64,000 bases of DNA from Achromobacter deleyi (GTDB lineage Bacteria; Pseudomonadota; Gammaproteobacteria; Burkholderiales; Burkholderiaceae_B), in NCBI RefSeq assembly GCF_902859705.1, contig NZ_CADIJO010000007.1, positions 212,664 to 276,663 of the forward strand, in the 5' to 3' direction. A model generated the notes under the pieces. The model searched no databases, had not been told where the DNA came from, and saw only the letters and a list, made by a program, of their open reading frames with translations. This document shows, one piece after another, positions 33,190 to 43,500 of the stretch; positions within the stretch are counted from its first letter, which is position 1, and every line of letters starts with the position of its first letter. The position numbers and the translations under genes are program-made.

Positions 33190-36036
33190 ATGATCGTAAA
33201 GCCCCGCATGCGGGAAGCATTGACGGCGGCGGCCCCTGGTTTGCCCATGCTTCTTCTTCACCTGTTCGCCGTCGCCCTGACGGCCTGCATTCTGGTGGGA
33301 ACGGCGCTGTACGCCTATTGGTCGTTCACGGGGGAAGTCTCGAAATACCGCCGCCGGATGAATGCCGGCGCGTACAACGCGCAGCTGTATTTCGACCAGC
33401 GTGAAGCGCTGCTGCGGTCCGTGGCGGCATCGGCGGTGCGCAATACCGATCGCATGCCGGTGTCGCGCACGCCGCGCACGTTTGGCGAGACGGGGCAGAT
33501 CAGCGTCGACCCGCTCATCGAGACGAATGGGGGCTATGAATGGGCGCTGATCCTGACGCCGCGCGACCGCGCGGATGTGGCGCGCTTGCAGGCGCACGTC
33601 GTGTACGTATCGCCGGCAGATCCGATGGCCAGGCACCTGTCGGCGCAAGACGAAGCGGCGCACGACGGGCCGCCGCTGACGGGCGAGATCTTTCGATGGC
33701 TGGCGCAGGCGCTGCACCAACATGCCACTGCACCCGGGCGGGACGGCCGCACACCTATCGTCTGGCTGCGCCCGCCGATGGACCCGGCCAACCGGCTGTT
33801 CCTGTATACGCCCGTGGATATCGACGGCGTCGAGGGCACGTGGGTCGGATTGGAGGTCGGGGGCCTGGGCGCAGTGGTCGGCCAGGCAGAGTGCGCCAGC
33901 GGCGGCGCCAGCTATGCGTTGTACGACGGCAATGGCGTGATGGCGTTGCACAGCGGCAACCTACCGGCGGGCGTGGAGGAGACGGCCGCGCATCGGTCGC
34001 AGGATGCCTTCCGGTTGCAGGGCGACGGCTGGTGGCCGCAGACGCTGGTGCTGGTGAAGTCGGTGGGCGAGGCGGGCTGGCGGCTGGCCTATTACGTGCC
34101 GATCAGCGATCTGCTGGAAGACGGCGCGCGCTCGTTCTGGACGGCGGGCGGCGTGGCGGCGCTGCTGATCGCCATCGTGCTGCTGGCGGTGCGCCATATC
34201 AGGAACCGGCTGGTCAGGCCCGCCTTGCGCCAGTACGAGGCCTTGGTGGACAGCGTGGCGCTGAACCAGAAGATCGTCGAAGTGGCGCCCGTGGGCCTGT
34301 GCCTGTTGCGGCGCGCGGACGGGGCCTTGCTGCTGTCCAACGCCGCCGCGCGTCAGTGGCTGGGCGAGCAGGACCAGTGGCGTGACACGCTGCGCCAGGC
34401 CGGCGCCGAGACCGGCGGCAAGGAATACGCGCTGGCCGACGGCCGCAGCGCCTATCTGACGTTTGCCGCCACCACGTACCAGTCCGAAGACGTGGTGCTG
34501 TGCGGCATCAGCGACATCACGGCGCAGAAGGGGGTGGAACGCGCCCTGCGCAGCGCCAAGCTGGCCACCGACCAGGCCAGCGAGTCCAAGGCCATGTTCT
34601 TTGCCACCATCAGCCACGAGATCCGCACGCCGCTGTACGGCATCCTGGGCACGCTGGAACTGCTGGCGTTGACCGGCTTGTCCGGCCAGCAGGAGCAATA
34701 CCTGCGGACCATCCAGCAATCGTCGTCGACCTTGCTGCGCACCATCAACGGCACGCTGGATCTGTCGCGCATCGAAGCGGGGCGGGAAGAGCTTGAGATC
34801 GGCGCGTTCTCGCCGGCAGACGTGGCCGAGCAGGTGGTGGCCAATTACCTGGCCCGGGCGCAGGCCAAGGGGCTGGACCTGTACGCCATCACCGACGTCG
34901 GCATGCCGCTGGCCACAATGGGCGACGCGATCCGCATCCTGCAGATCCTGAACAACCTGGTCAGCAATGCCATCAAGTTCACCGAGTCGGGCCGGGTGGT
35001 GCTGCGCGCCCGCGCCGAACCCGACGGGCCAGGGCGCGTGCGGCTGCGCTTTCAGGTGGCCGACACCGGGCCGGGCATCCGCGAGAGCCATCGCGCACGG
35101 CTGTTCGAACCGTATTTCCGGGCGCCGGCAGGGCAGGACGGCGATGTCACCGGCACGGGCCTGGGCTTGACGATATGCCGACGCCTGTCGGACCTGATGG
35201 GCGGCACCTTGTCGGTGATCAGCGAGGAAGGGCTGGGCACCAGCATTTCGTTCTGCCTGACGCTGCCGACGGCAACGGGCGATGCTCCGGCCGCCGTGCC
35301 GGTCGTGCTGCAGCCACGCGCGGTCTATGTGGATGGGGCGGTGCCCGAGGTGGTGGCCAATGTGTGCAGCTGGCTGAATGCCTGCGGCGCGATCGCGTTG
35401 CCCTACCGCAAGCAGGCGGATGCGGCCGACCTGGCGGGCGCCGTGCTGGTACAGGCCTGGCCGCCCGCCGCAGCGGAGCCGCGCTGGCGCCAGCCGCGGG
35501 TGCGCGTGTCCGCGCCGGGGGCGAGTCAGGATGCGTTCCTGGCCTCGACGGGCCGCCTGGGCCTGGCCAGCGCCTTCAATCCGGCCAGCATCTGCCGCGC
35601 GGTGCGGATGGCGCAGGATGGCGAGGAAAGCGGCGAGCAGGATCAGGATGGCGCCCGGCCGCGGCATCTGGGGCTGCGGGTGCTGGTGGCTGAAGACAAC
35701 GCCATCAACCAGCTGATTCTGCAGGAACAACTGGAACACCTGGGCTGCACGGTCACGCTGGCGTCCGATGGCGGCGAGGCGCTGCGGCGCTGGGACGCCG
35801 AGCGCTTTGACCTGGTGCTGACCGATCTGAACATGCCCATTGTCAATGGCTTTGAACTGGCGCGGTCGTTGCGGGCCGGCGGCTATGCCGGCCCCCTCAT
35901 CGGCCTGACGTCGAGTTCGGCGGCCGAAGTCGCCCAGCGTGCGCTGGCGGCGGGCATGACCCAGGTGTTGTCCAAGCCGCTGCCGTTCATGGCATTGGCG
36001 CAAACCTTGCATGGCATCGCAAAGGAATTGAAGTGA
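33190..36036 (+). CDS. Hybrid sensor histidine kinase (first of the pair)
   Basis: This 948-residue membrane kinase has an N-terminal hydrophobic segment (LLLHLFAVALTACILVGTAL), a periplasmic sensor region of about 300 residues and a second segment (GGVAALLIAIVLLAV). A PAS-like domain follows, then HisKA with His476 in SHEIRTPLYG, HATPase blocks (NAIKFTESG, DTGPGI, GTGLGLTICRRL) and a receiver with Asp879 (LTDLNMP). It has no Hpt domain. The ATG at 33190 is preferred because the operator palindrome lies inside the longer frame. The next gene overlaps by GTGA. Confidence 0.93.
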   Translation: MIVKPRMREALTAAAPGLPMLLLHLFAVALTACILVGTALYAYWSFTGEVSKYRRRMNAGAYNAQLYFDQREALLRSVAASAVRNTDRMPVSRTPRTFGETGQISVDPLIETNGGYEWALILTPRDRADVARLQAHVVYVSPADPMARHLSAQDEAAHDGPPLTGEIFRWLAQALHQHATAPGRDGRTPIVWLRPPMDPANRLFLYTPVDIDGVEGTWVGLEVGGLGAVVGQAECASGGASYALYDGNGVMALHSGNLPAGVEETAAHRSQDAFRLQGDGWWPQTLVLVKSVGEAGWRLAYYVPISDLLEDGARSFWTAGGVAALLIAIVLLAVRHIRNRLVRPALRQYEALVDSVALNQKIVEVAPVGLCLLRRADGALLLSNAAARQWLGEQDQWRDTLRQAGAETGGKEYALADGRSAYLTFAATTYQSEDVVLCGISDITAQKGVERALRSAKLATDQASESKAMFFATISHEIRTPLYGILGTLELLALTGLSGQQEQYLRTIQQSSSTLLRTINGTLDLSRIEAGREELEIGAFSPADVAEQVVANYLARAQAKGLDLYAITDVGMPLATMGDAIRILQILNNLVSNAIKFTESGRVVLRARAEPDGPGRVRLRFQVADTGPGIRESHRARLFEPYFRAPAGQDGDVTGTGLGLTICRRLSDLMGGTLSVISEEGLGTSISFCLTLPTATGDAPAAVPVVLQPRAVYVDGAVPEVVANVCSWLNACGAIALPYRKQADAADLAGAVLVQAWPPAAAEPRWRQPRVRVSAPGASQDAFLASTGRLGLASAFNPASICRAVRMAQDGEESGEQDQDGARPRHLGLRVLVAEDNAINQLILQEQLEHLGCTVTLASDGGEALRRWDAERFDLVLTDLNMPIVNGFELARSLRAGGYAGPLIGLTSSSAAEVAQRALAAGMTQVLSKPLPFMALAQTLHGIAKELK

Positions 36037-37283
36037 ACAGGCTGTCCGATTACAAAGTGCTGGTCCTGGACGATCATGCCTTGCAGTGCATGCAGTTGAA
36101 AGACTTGCTGCAAGAAGCCGGCTTTGGCCGCGTGGATACGCTGGAGAGCGCGTCGGACGCGCTGGTGCGGATACGCGACGAGGGCTATCACCTGGTGGTG
36201 ATGGACGTGAGCATGCCCGGGATGGACGGGGCCCAGTTCATCCACGAACTGGCCCGCCTGAACCTGCGGCCGATCCTGGCGATTGCCACGGCGTGCTCGC
36301 GCCGGATCGCCAACAGCATCGGCCTGATGGCCAAGGAAAACGGTTTTGCGATGCTGGGGGCGTTCGTCAAGCCCGTGACGCGCGAGCAGATCGCCGGCCT
36401 GGCAGACCGCCTGCGGCACCGCCCGCTTGAAGCGGCGCCCACCCCGCCAGGCGATGAGGACGACGCCAGCAGCCTGCTCGACCGCCAGAGCGTGGTGGCC
36501 GCCCTGCGCGACGGCAGCATCCAGGCCTGGTTCCAGCCCAAGAAATCGTTGGCCACGGGCGCCATCGTCGGGGCCGAGGCGCTGGTGCGCTGGCAGCACC
36601 GCGGGCTGGGGCTGATGATGCCCGGATCGTTCCTGCGCACCGTGCGCGACTATGGGCTGGACCTGGAGCTGCTGATGCGCATGCTCGAGGACAGCCTGGC
36701 GGCCTGCCGCGCCTGGCGTCGCCTTGGGCATCGCATTCCGGTGTCGGTGAATCTGCCGGTCAGCCTGCTGGACCGGCCGCAGTTGCCGGACGAACTGTAC
36801 GAGCAGGTCACCCATAGCGGCATCCCGGCCGAAGACGTAACATTCGAGCTTCTCGAGGACGACATGACCGTGACGCCCGGCAACTACTATATGGGCGCCA
36901 GCCGCTTGCGGTTGAAGGGTTTCGGCCTGTCGCAAGACGACTTCGGCAAGGGATATAGTTCGATGTACAGCCTGATCTCGACCCCATTCACCGAGCTGAA
37001 GATAGACCGCGCCTTTGTCCATGGCGCCGCGGGCGACGAGGTCCGCGCGGCCGCGTTGGTGTCGGCCGTGCAACTGGGCCGCCAACTGGGCCTGCAGGTC
37101 ACGGCGGAAGGCGTGGAAACGCTCGAAGACCTGCAATTCCTGCGCCGCATCGGCTGCGATTGCGTGCAGGGCTTCCTGATCTCGGCGGCGGTCGACCTGG
37201 CGGCATTCAATGCCCTGCTGGCCCATGAACCCGGCCACGAGGCGGCGCACGTACCGGGGCTGCCGCAGGCGATACCCTATTAG
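36033..37283 (+). CDS. Response regulator with EAL domain (RocR-like c-di-GMP phosphodiesterase)
   Basis: This 416-residue protein has a receiver (residues 5-120, phosphoacceptor Asp58 in MDVSMPGMDG, Lys in FVKPV) and an EAL domain (155-400). The catalytic set appears complete: Glu182 in EALVRW, Asn in SVNLP, Glu in FELLE, Asp-Asp in QDDFGKGYSS, Lys in LKIDRAF, Glu in AEGVE and Gln in CVQGF. Phosphorylation by a flanking kinase should set c-di-GMP breakdown, as in Pseudomonas RocR. It lies between two hybrid kinases. Confidence 0.93.
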   Translation: MNRLSDYKVLVLDDHALQCMQLKDLLQEAGFGRVDTLESASDALVRIRDEGYHLVVMDVSMPGMDGAQFIHELARLNLRPILAIATACSRRIANSIGLMAKENGFAMLGAFVKPVTREQIAGLADRLRHRPLEAAPTPPGDEDDASSLLDRQSVVAALRDGSIQAWFQPKKSLATGAIVGAEALVRWQHRGLGLMMPGSFLRTVRDYGLDLELLMRMLEDSLAACRAWRRLGHRIPVSVNLPVSLLDRPQLPDELYEQVTHSGIPAEDVTFELLEDDMTVTPGNYYMGASRLRLKGFGLSQDDFGKGYSSMYSLISTPFTELKIDRAFVHGAAGDEVRAAALVSAVQLGRQLGLQVTAEGVETLEDLQFLRRIGCDCVQGFLISAAVDLAAFNALLAHEPGHEAAHVPGLPQAIPY

Positions 37284-37295
37284 GCAAGGCTGCCC

Positions 37296-40200
37296 ATGAA
37301 ACTGGATACGCCGCTCATCAAGGTCATACGCGTGTCGCGCCGGCTCAATATTGCGCTGTTCGGCGTGTTGCCGCTGCTGCTGGTGCTGGGGGGCGTGCTG
37401 TATTGGGGCGGGCAGCGCATCCTGCAGCAGGAAGAGGAAAAGCTGCGGATCGACTTCTCGATCCTGACGGGCTATATCCGCGCCCATGAAGCCATCTTGC
37501 AGGGCCTGCATGCGCAGGGCCAGAATCCCGACGGCCACCGGCTGGTGTCCGCGACCCCGGTCAGCGAGACCTCCGGCTTCGAGCGGGCGTCATGGGAATT
37601 CTTCGATGGCCAGCATGCGATCGCGGCCATGCCTTTTTCGCTGCTGTGCCAAAGCCCGGATGCCTGTCCGGTGGTCAAGGGCGTGTTCACCGGCATCGGC
37701 GGCTATATGTCGGATTTCTATTCCACCCGCTGGGCGGCGTCGGTGTATCCGGCGGCGCCGCTGTTCGTCATTTCGCCGGGCCAGCAGCTGAGCCTGAGCG
37801 TGCCGGCGATCTCGGCCGTCTCGGGCTACGAGCCCCTGACGCGCTCGGCCTTCCTGTCGGTGGTGGACGCTGTGCAGGCGGCATCGGGCGGCACCGATCC
37901 GGACGATCGCGCCATTGGCGACGGCGCCAATGTGACCTGGCTGCGCGACCCGGAACTGCCCAACACCATGATCGCCATGCTGCCGGTGATGCTGCCGCTC
38001 AATGCCAGGGACGGCTCGGCGACCCAGCGGCGCAACGTCTATGCCGTGTCTTTGCTCAATCGCAGCCGCGTCAGCGTGGCCGAGCAGGTGTTGAATGTGC
38101 CGCTGTACGACCAGTTCTGGCTGCAGCACCAGGACGGCACGGTGCTGATCGGCGACGGTCCGCCGCCGCCCGTGGCGAAAGCCGGGTTTCATGTCACCTC
38201 GCAAGGCCTGATCCTGCGCATCGCGGACCGCACCGCAACCTGGACCGCCTACTACCGCGTAGGCTATGGCGGCTTCTTTCGGGCCAACATGTGGCTGCCG
38301 GTGGCGGTGCTGCTGATGTTCGGCGTGGGCCTGGCTGCGGGCGCCGGCTATCTGTTCTGGTACAACCGGCGCGTGATCCAGCCCGCCGAGCTGGCGCACC
38401 TGGACATGGTCGAAAGCGAGGAATTCAGCCGCACGGTGCTGGATACTGCGCCGGTCGCATTGTGCGTGCTGTCGCGTCCCGAGGGGCGGGTGGTGTTCGG
38501 CAATGCGCTGGCGGCGCAATGGCTGGGCATCGGCGTGGGCGAACAGCTGCACGATTCGCCGGACGCCGACAAGCTGCTGCGCCAGGTGCTGGGCGCCACG
38601 GGGCCGGGCACGATCGAAACCTTTCGCACGCATGAAGACCGGCCGCTGTTCGTGGCCTTCGCGCCCACGCGCTACAAGAAGCAGGACGTCGTGCTGTGCG
38701 CGTTTGCCGATATCAGCGCCCGCGCCGAAATGGAACACACCCTGGCGCAGGCCAAGCAGCAGGCCGACCGCGCCAACGAGGCCAAGTCGACCTTCCTGGC
38801 CACGATGAGCCATGAAATCCGCACGCCGCTGTACGGCGTGCTGGGCACGCTGGAAGTGCTGTCCCTGACGCAGCTGGACGACGCGCAGCGCCGCCACGTG
38901 GACCGCATCCAGGATTCGTCGGTGATCCTGCAGCAGTTGATCAGCGACATCCTGGACATCACCAAGATCGAATCGGGCCAGCTGGCCCTGGAAATGGACC
39001 GTTTCGATCCGCGCGAGCTGGTGCAGGCCTGCGTGGCCTCGTATGCCAGCATGGCCGAGCAGAAGGGGCTGGTGATCTATAGCTGCGTCGATACGGCGGT
39101 GCCGGCCAGTCTCATGGGCGACGGCGGGCGCGTCAGGCAGATCCTGAACAACCTGGTCAACAACGCGATCAAGTTCACCGATTCGGGCCATGTGGTGATG
39201 CGGCTGCGGGCCGAAGACCTGCCGGGCGGCCGGGTGCGGCTGCACATGCAGGTGGTCGATAGCGGCGTGGGCATCAGCGCGGAAAACCAGGTCCGCCTGT
39301 TCGAGCCGTTCTACCAGATCGACAGCGGCTCGCATCTGGTGCGCGGCGCCGGCATCGGCTTGTCGATCTGCGCCCGCCTGGCCGAACTGATGGACAGCAG
39401 CATCCAGGTCACCAGCGAACTTGGCCTGGGCAGCAGTTTTTCGTTGGCCATCGACCTGGACGTGGCCGAGGCGCGGCCGGCGCCCGCGCCGCAACTGACC
39501 GGCGTGCGTGCCTATGTGCGCAGCTCGCGCAAGGAACTGAGCGAGAACATCTGCCTGTGGCTGACGCACTGGGGCGCGTCCGCGTGCCTGGCGCCGGTGG
39601 ACGCGCCTCGCGACGACGCGCACGACGGCGTGCTGGTCGACGTGCATATCGCCGGTGACGTGATGGCCGTCATGCCGTGGCCCGGGCCGGTGGTGTCGGC
39701 CGGGGGCGGCGATGCGTTGGCCGAAACGCTTTACCAGGCAGACCGGCACGACCTGTTCAGCATCGGCTTCGCGGTCGCGCGGTGCGCGGCCGGCGACGCC
39801 GCCATCGCCCGCGAAGCGGCCGTGGTGCGCTATGCGCCCCTGAATCTGCGGGTGCTGGTCGCCGAAGACAATCCGATCAACCAGGTCACCATGCGAGACC
39901 AGCTCGAGCAGCTGGGTTGTCAGGTGACGGTGGCGCCCGACGGCGCCGAGGCCCTGGCACAGTGGCACATCGCGCCCTTTGATGTGGTGTTGACCGACGT
40001 GAACATGCCCCGAATGAACGGCTACGAGCTGGCGGGCGCCTTGCGCGCACTGGACGCGGCGGTGCCCATCATCGGCGTGACGGCCAATGCCCTGAAAGAC
40101 GAAGAGACCCGCTGCAAGGCGGCGGGCATGAACCACTGGCTGGTCAAGCCGATCAAGTTGAGCCTGTTGTGGCATCAGTTGCGGGTCTATCGAGGCGGGG

Positions 40201-40550
40201 CCGACGCGGCCCGGGCAAGCCTGGCCGACAGCAGTCAGTCGCCGGCCGCTTCCTTGCCCACGGCGCCGGCCGTGCCGGCGATACCCGCGAAGTACCGCGA
40301 GGTCTTCCTGCAGACCATGGGCCAGGACCTGGCGCGGCTCGAGCGCGCGCTGGCCGCGAGCGATGCGCCGGACCTGCGCAAAGTGCTGCACCGCATGCGG
40401 GGCGGCTTCGCGGCGGTGCAGGCGCGCGATCTGCAGCAACTGACGCAACATGCCGAAGACCAACTGGCGGCGGGTGGACTGAATGACGCCACCCGCATGG
40501 GCCTGGCTACCCTGACGGCGGCGCTGGGCAAAGCGCTGGCCGAGGTATGA
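37296..40550 (+). CDS. Hybrid sensor histidine kinase with C-terminal Hpt (second of the pair)
   Basis: This 1084-residue unorthodox kinase has a first membrane segment at residues 17-38, a periplasmic sensor of about 300 residues and a second segment near 335-355. A PAS-like region precedes HisKA (His506 in SHEIRTPLYG) and an HATPase domain (NAIKFTDSG, DSGVGIS). A receiver follows (Asp901 in LTDVNMPRMNG) and a terminal Hpt domain (His1032 in VLHRMRGGFA). It can run a full phosphorelay and pass phosphate through Hpt to the EAL protein or an unlinked regulator. It is convergent with the autotransporter gene. Confidence 0.94.
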   Translation: MKLDTPLIKVIRVSRRLNIALFGVLPLLLVLGGVLYWGGQRILQQEEEKLRIDFSILTGYIRAHEAILQGLHAQGQNPDGHRLVSATPVSETSGFERASWEFFDGQHAIAAMPFSLLCQSPDACPVVKGVFTGIGGYMSDFYSTRWAASVYPAAPLFVISPGQQLSLSVPAISAVSGYEPLTRSAFLSVVDAVQAASGGTDPDDRAIGDGANVTWLRDPELPNTMIAMLPVMLPLNARDGSATQRRNVYAVSLLNRSRVSVAEQVLNVPLYDQFWLQHQDGTVLIGDGPPPPVAKAGFHVTSQGLILRIADRTATWTAYYRVGYGGFFRANMWLPVAVLLMFGVGLAAGAGYLFWYNRRVIQPAELAHLDMVESEEFSRTVLDTAPVALCVLSRPEGRVVFGNALAAQWLGIGVGEQLHDSPDADKLLRQVLGATGPGTIETFRTHEDRPLFVAFAPTRYKKQDVVLCAFADISARAEMEHTLAQAKQQADRANEAKSTFLATMSHEIRTPLYGVLGTLEVLSLTQLDDAQRRHVDRIQDSSVILQQLISDILDITKIESGQLALEMDRFDPRELVQACVASYASMAEQKGLVIYSCVDTAVPASLMGDGGRVRQILNNLVNNAIKFTDSGHVVMRLRAEDLPGGRVRLHMQVVDSGVGISAENQVRLFEPFYQIDSGSHLVRGAGIGLSICARLAELMDSSIQVTSELGLGSSFSLAIDLDVAEARPAPAPQLTGVRAYVRSSRKELSENICLWLTHWGASACLAPVDAPRDDAHDGVLVDVHIAGDVMAVMPWPGPVVSAGGGDALAETLYQADRHDLFSIGFAVARCAAGDAAIAREAAVVRYAPLNLRVLVAEDNPINQVTMRDQLEQLGCQVTVAPDGAEALAQWHIAPFDVVLTDVNMPRMNGYELAGALRALDAAVPIIGVTANALKDEETRCKAAGMNHWLVKPIKLSLLWHQLRVYRGGADAARASLADSSQSPAASLPTAPAVPAIPAKYREVFLQTMGQDLARLERALAASDAPDLRKVLHRMRGGFAAVQARDLQQLTQHAEDQLAAGGLNDATRMGLATLTAALGKALAEV

Positions 40551-40574
40551 CCCCGGCCAGCGTCACCCTGGCGC

Positions 40575-43500
40575 CTACCAGCGGTAGCTGACATTGAGCA
40601 TGCCGCCGTAGCCACGCTGGTCGTGGTTGCCGGCCTGGCCGAACACGTGGCCGGACACCTGCACCTGCTTGCCGATGCGGCCTTCCGCGCCCAGCTTCAG
40701 TTCCAGCGCGTTGCGGGCGGGCAGGGCCGCCAGCGTGTTCTCGCCCATGCGCACCTTGGGGTTGCCGCCGTTATGCAGCCAATTGGTCTCGAGGAACGGG
40801 CGCACCGCCGGCTTGTCGGCCTGGGGCGCGGCGCGCGGATACACGCGCACGCCCACGCGGGAATTCCAGGCGTTGTCGCCGTCGCTACGCATGCGGGTGC
40901 CTTGCAGCGTGGCGTCCTTGGCGTCGTAGCGGGTGTAGATCACCTGCGCATTCGGTTCGATCACCAGGGCGTCCAACGCCGTGCCGCCCGCGAAAGGCTG
41001 GAGCGCGTAGCCGGTTTCGAGCGAAGCGCTCCAGACGTTTGAGCGGTAGCGGACGGACCCCAGTTCGCTGCTGATCTGGTTGGTGTAGCGGCCATACTGC
41101 AGCCAGGTGTCGGCATAGGCGCCCAGGCGGGTGAGATCGTTTTCATAGTAGGTGCCGTAAATGCCCACGGCGTAGCCGGAGACCTTGCCGCGTGCGCGGG
41201 CGCGGGTCTGCGCGGTCGTGCCGGGCAGCATCAGCGTGGACACGGCGCGCGAGCGTGCATCGCCGTAGCCGCCCATCAGGCCCGCGTAGGCGGCGCCGTC
41301 CTGGCCGACGGCCGCCTTGATCACGTCGCCGCCCAGCTGCACCATGGCGCTGTCGGTATCGACATCGACGCGGCCTTCGGACATGCGCAAGCCGCTGTCG
41401 TGGCGGCCCTGCACCCGGGCCCACAGGCCACGGCCGGTCGCGGCCGTCGTGTCGCCATCGGCATAGGCCGGCACACGGTCGTGCAGGCTGTGCGTGAACA
41501 GGCGCGTGCTGGCCAGGCGGTTGCCGGCATAGGCGCCGCTTTCAGGCGATACGTTCTTGACGCCATTGCCGGGCAGCACCGGATCGGGCGGCGCAATGGG
41601 CGGGGCGGGCGTGCCGGGGTCGATCGGGTCGGTCGGGTCCGTGGGACCCGGCGGCGCCGTGGGCGGCGTGTAGTCGGACGTCAGGTACCAGTCGGGCGCC
41701 ACGCCGCCATTGCCGCCGCGCACCAGGCTGTAGTCGTAGCCATTGAGTGACACGGTGGCGGCGCTGGCGCGGTAGCCGGTGGACCCGCTGTCCAGGCGGA
41801 ACGCGTCCGCGGTGGTGGTGCCGCCGTTGACGGTCTCGACGACCCGGATGCCGTATTCGGTCTGGCCGCCGTTGCCGCCCGCGTTGACGATACGCAGCGA
41901 CGTGTTGCCCGACGTGGTGCCGCCATCGATGACGAGCTTGTCGGTGGGCGAGGCATCGTCACCCAACTGCGTGTTCAGCACCAGGGTGCCGCCGCCGATG
42001 TAGTTGTTGACCGTCAGCGTCTTGAAACCCGTGCCGCCCGCCGGCGCCGCAAAGGCGACGGTGCCGCCGTTGTTCAGCGTGCCCAGGCTGGAATCATTGC
42101 GCACGGTCCACGCGCTGGCGCTGTCCAGCGTCAGGCTGTTGATGCGGCCGGGGCCGCGCTGCACCAGGGCGCCGGTCAGGGTCGAGCCGTTCTTGAGCGA
42201 TACGTCCACGGTGCCGCTGTCGGCCAGCACGTCGCCAGTCAGCACGGCGTTGGAGGCGTCCAGGCTGACCTGTTCGCTTTCGATCACGGTCGACACGCCG
42301 CCGCTGGTCACGGTGACCGAGCGCGAATGCAGCAACACGCCGCTATCGATATCGCCGCCCGTGCGCGTCGTGATGTTGGAATCCGACACCAGGAAGGTAT
42401 GGCCGCCGCCCGAGGCAAGCAGGCCCACGCCGTCCTGGGTGCTGATCTGGCTGCCATTGCGCAGGACGACGCTGTTGCTCAGCCCGGACCCGGTCAGGTA
42501 GCTCCAGATGCCGTTGGCGCCTGCGCCTTGCATCGTGAATCGGGTGTTGTCCAGCGTGACCGCGGCGCGGTTGCTCATCGACAGGCCGGAGGCGTTGGCG
42601 CCGGATGTGTTGACGACGGTGTTGCGCGCCGACAGGCTGGCGCCGGTGCCGCTGGCAAACAGGCCGTAGGCGCTGGCGCCGCGGGTGGTGATGTTGACGT
42701 CTTCCAGGGTGACGGCGGCGCCGCCCACGCGGGCCAGCGCGCCGACTGCGCCGTCGCCCTGGGTGTCGATGTCGACCCGGGTGGCCTGGATGGTGGCCGA
42801 GCTGCCGTATTCGCGCGAGACATACAGGCCATGGGCGTTGTTGCCCAGGGTCTTGACCGTGCCGTCGGTCAGCGTGACCACGCCGGCGCGGTTGTCGATG
42901 CCCACGTGCGACGACGCGATGTCGAAGCGCGTGGCGGTGAAGGCCGTGCCGGTGGACGGCAGCCACACGCCGGTGCCCAGGTAGCCCAGCGCCGAGATGG
43001 AGACATTGTCCACGGTGGCAGACGTGTCCTTGGCATTGATGTTGATGCCGTAGCTGACGTCGCCGGTGGACGTCAGCGTGGCGTTGCGGATGTCGGCAAC
43101 GGCGGCGGGGCCGGTGCCCGAGCTGAGCATGACCGCGGCGCCGCTTGACGTGATGCTGCCGCCGTCCATTTCGAAGCGCCCGCCTTGTACGCTGGCGCCT
43201 GCGCCGTTGGCCGCGTTGACCACGGTGCCGCGCAAGGTCACGAGGGAATTCTGGCCATTCACGTTCACACCCGGCGCAAGATTGCCGGTGACGGTGATGG
43301 TGCCGCCTTCCATCGCGACGCGGCCGCCGCTGTCGACGTAGGCGCCGCCCGCGTTGTACAGCGATGTGGCGACGGTGACGTCCTTGGCGGTGATGACGGC
43401 GTTGGCGCCTTCGGCACGCAGGGCGCTGCTGCCGCTGCCCGACGTGGTGACGCTGCCGCCGTCCAGGTCGACGCGGCCGCCGTTCTGCGCGTAGACGCCA

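Noticed and set aside
33961..40463. Long antisense frames opposite both hybrid kinases (about 680 and 960 codons)
   Set aside because: They show the same His/Gln/Arg-rich composition and lie exactly opposite well-supported kinase domains; they are third-position GC artefacts.
33190..40550. Assignment of the kinase genes as BvgS or RcsC/RcsD
   Set aside because: There are no Venus flytrap sensor domains as in BvgS and no RcsD-type partner; the REC-EAL protein between the kinases fits a Roc-like layout better.
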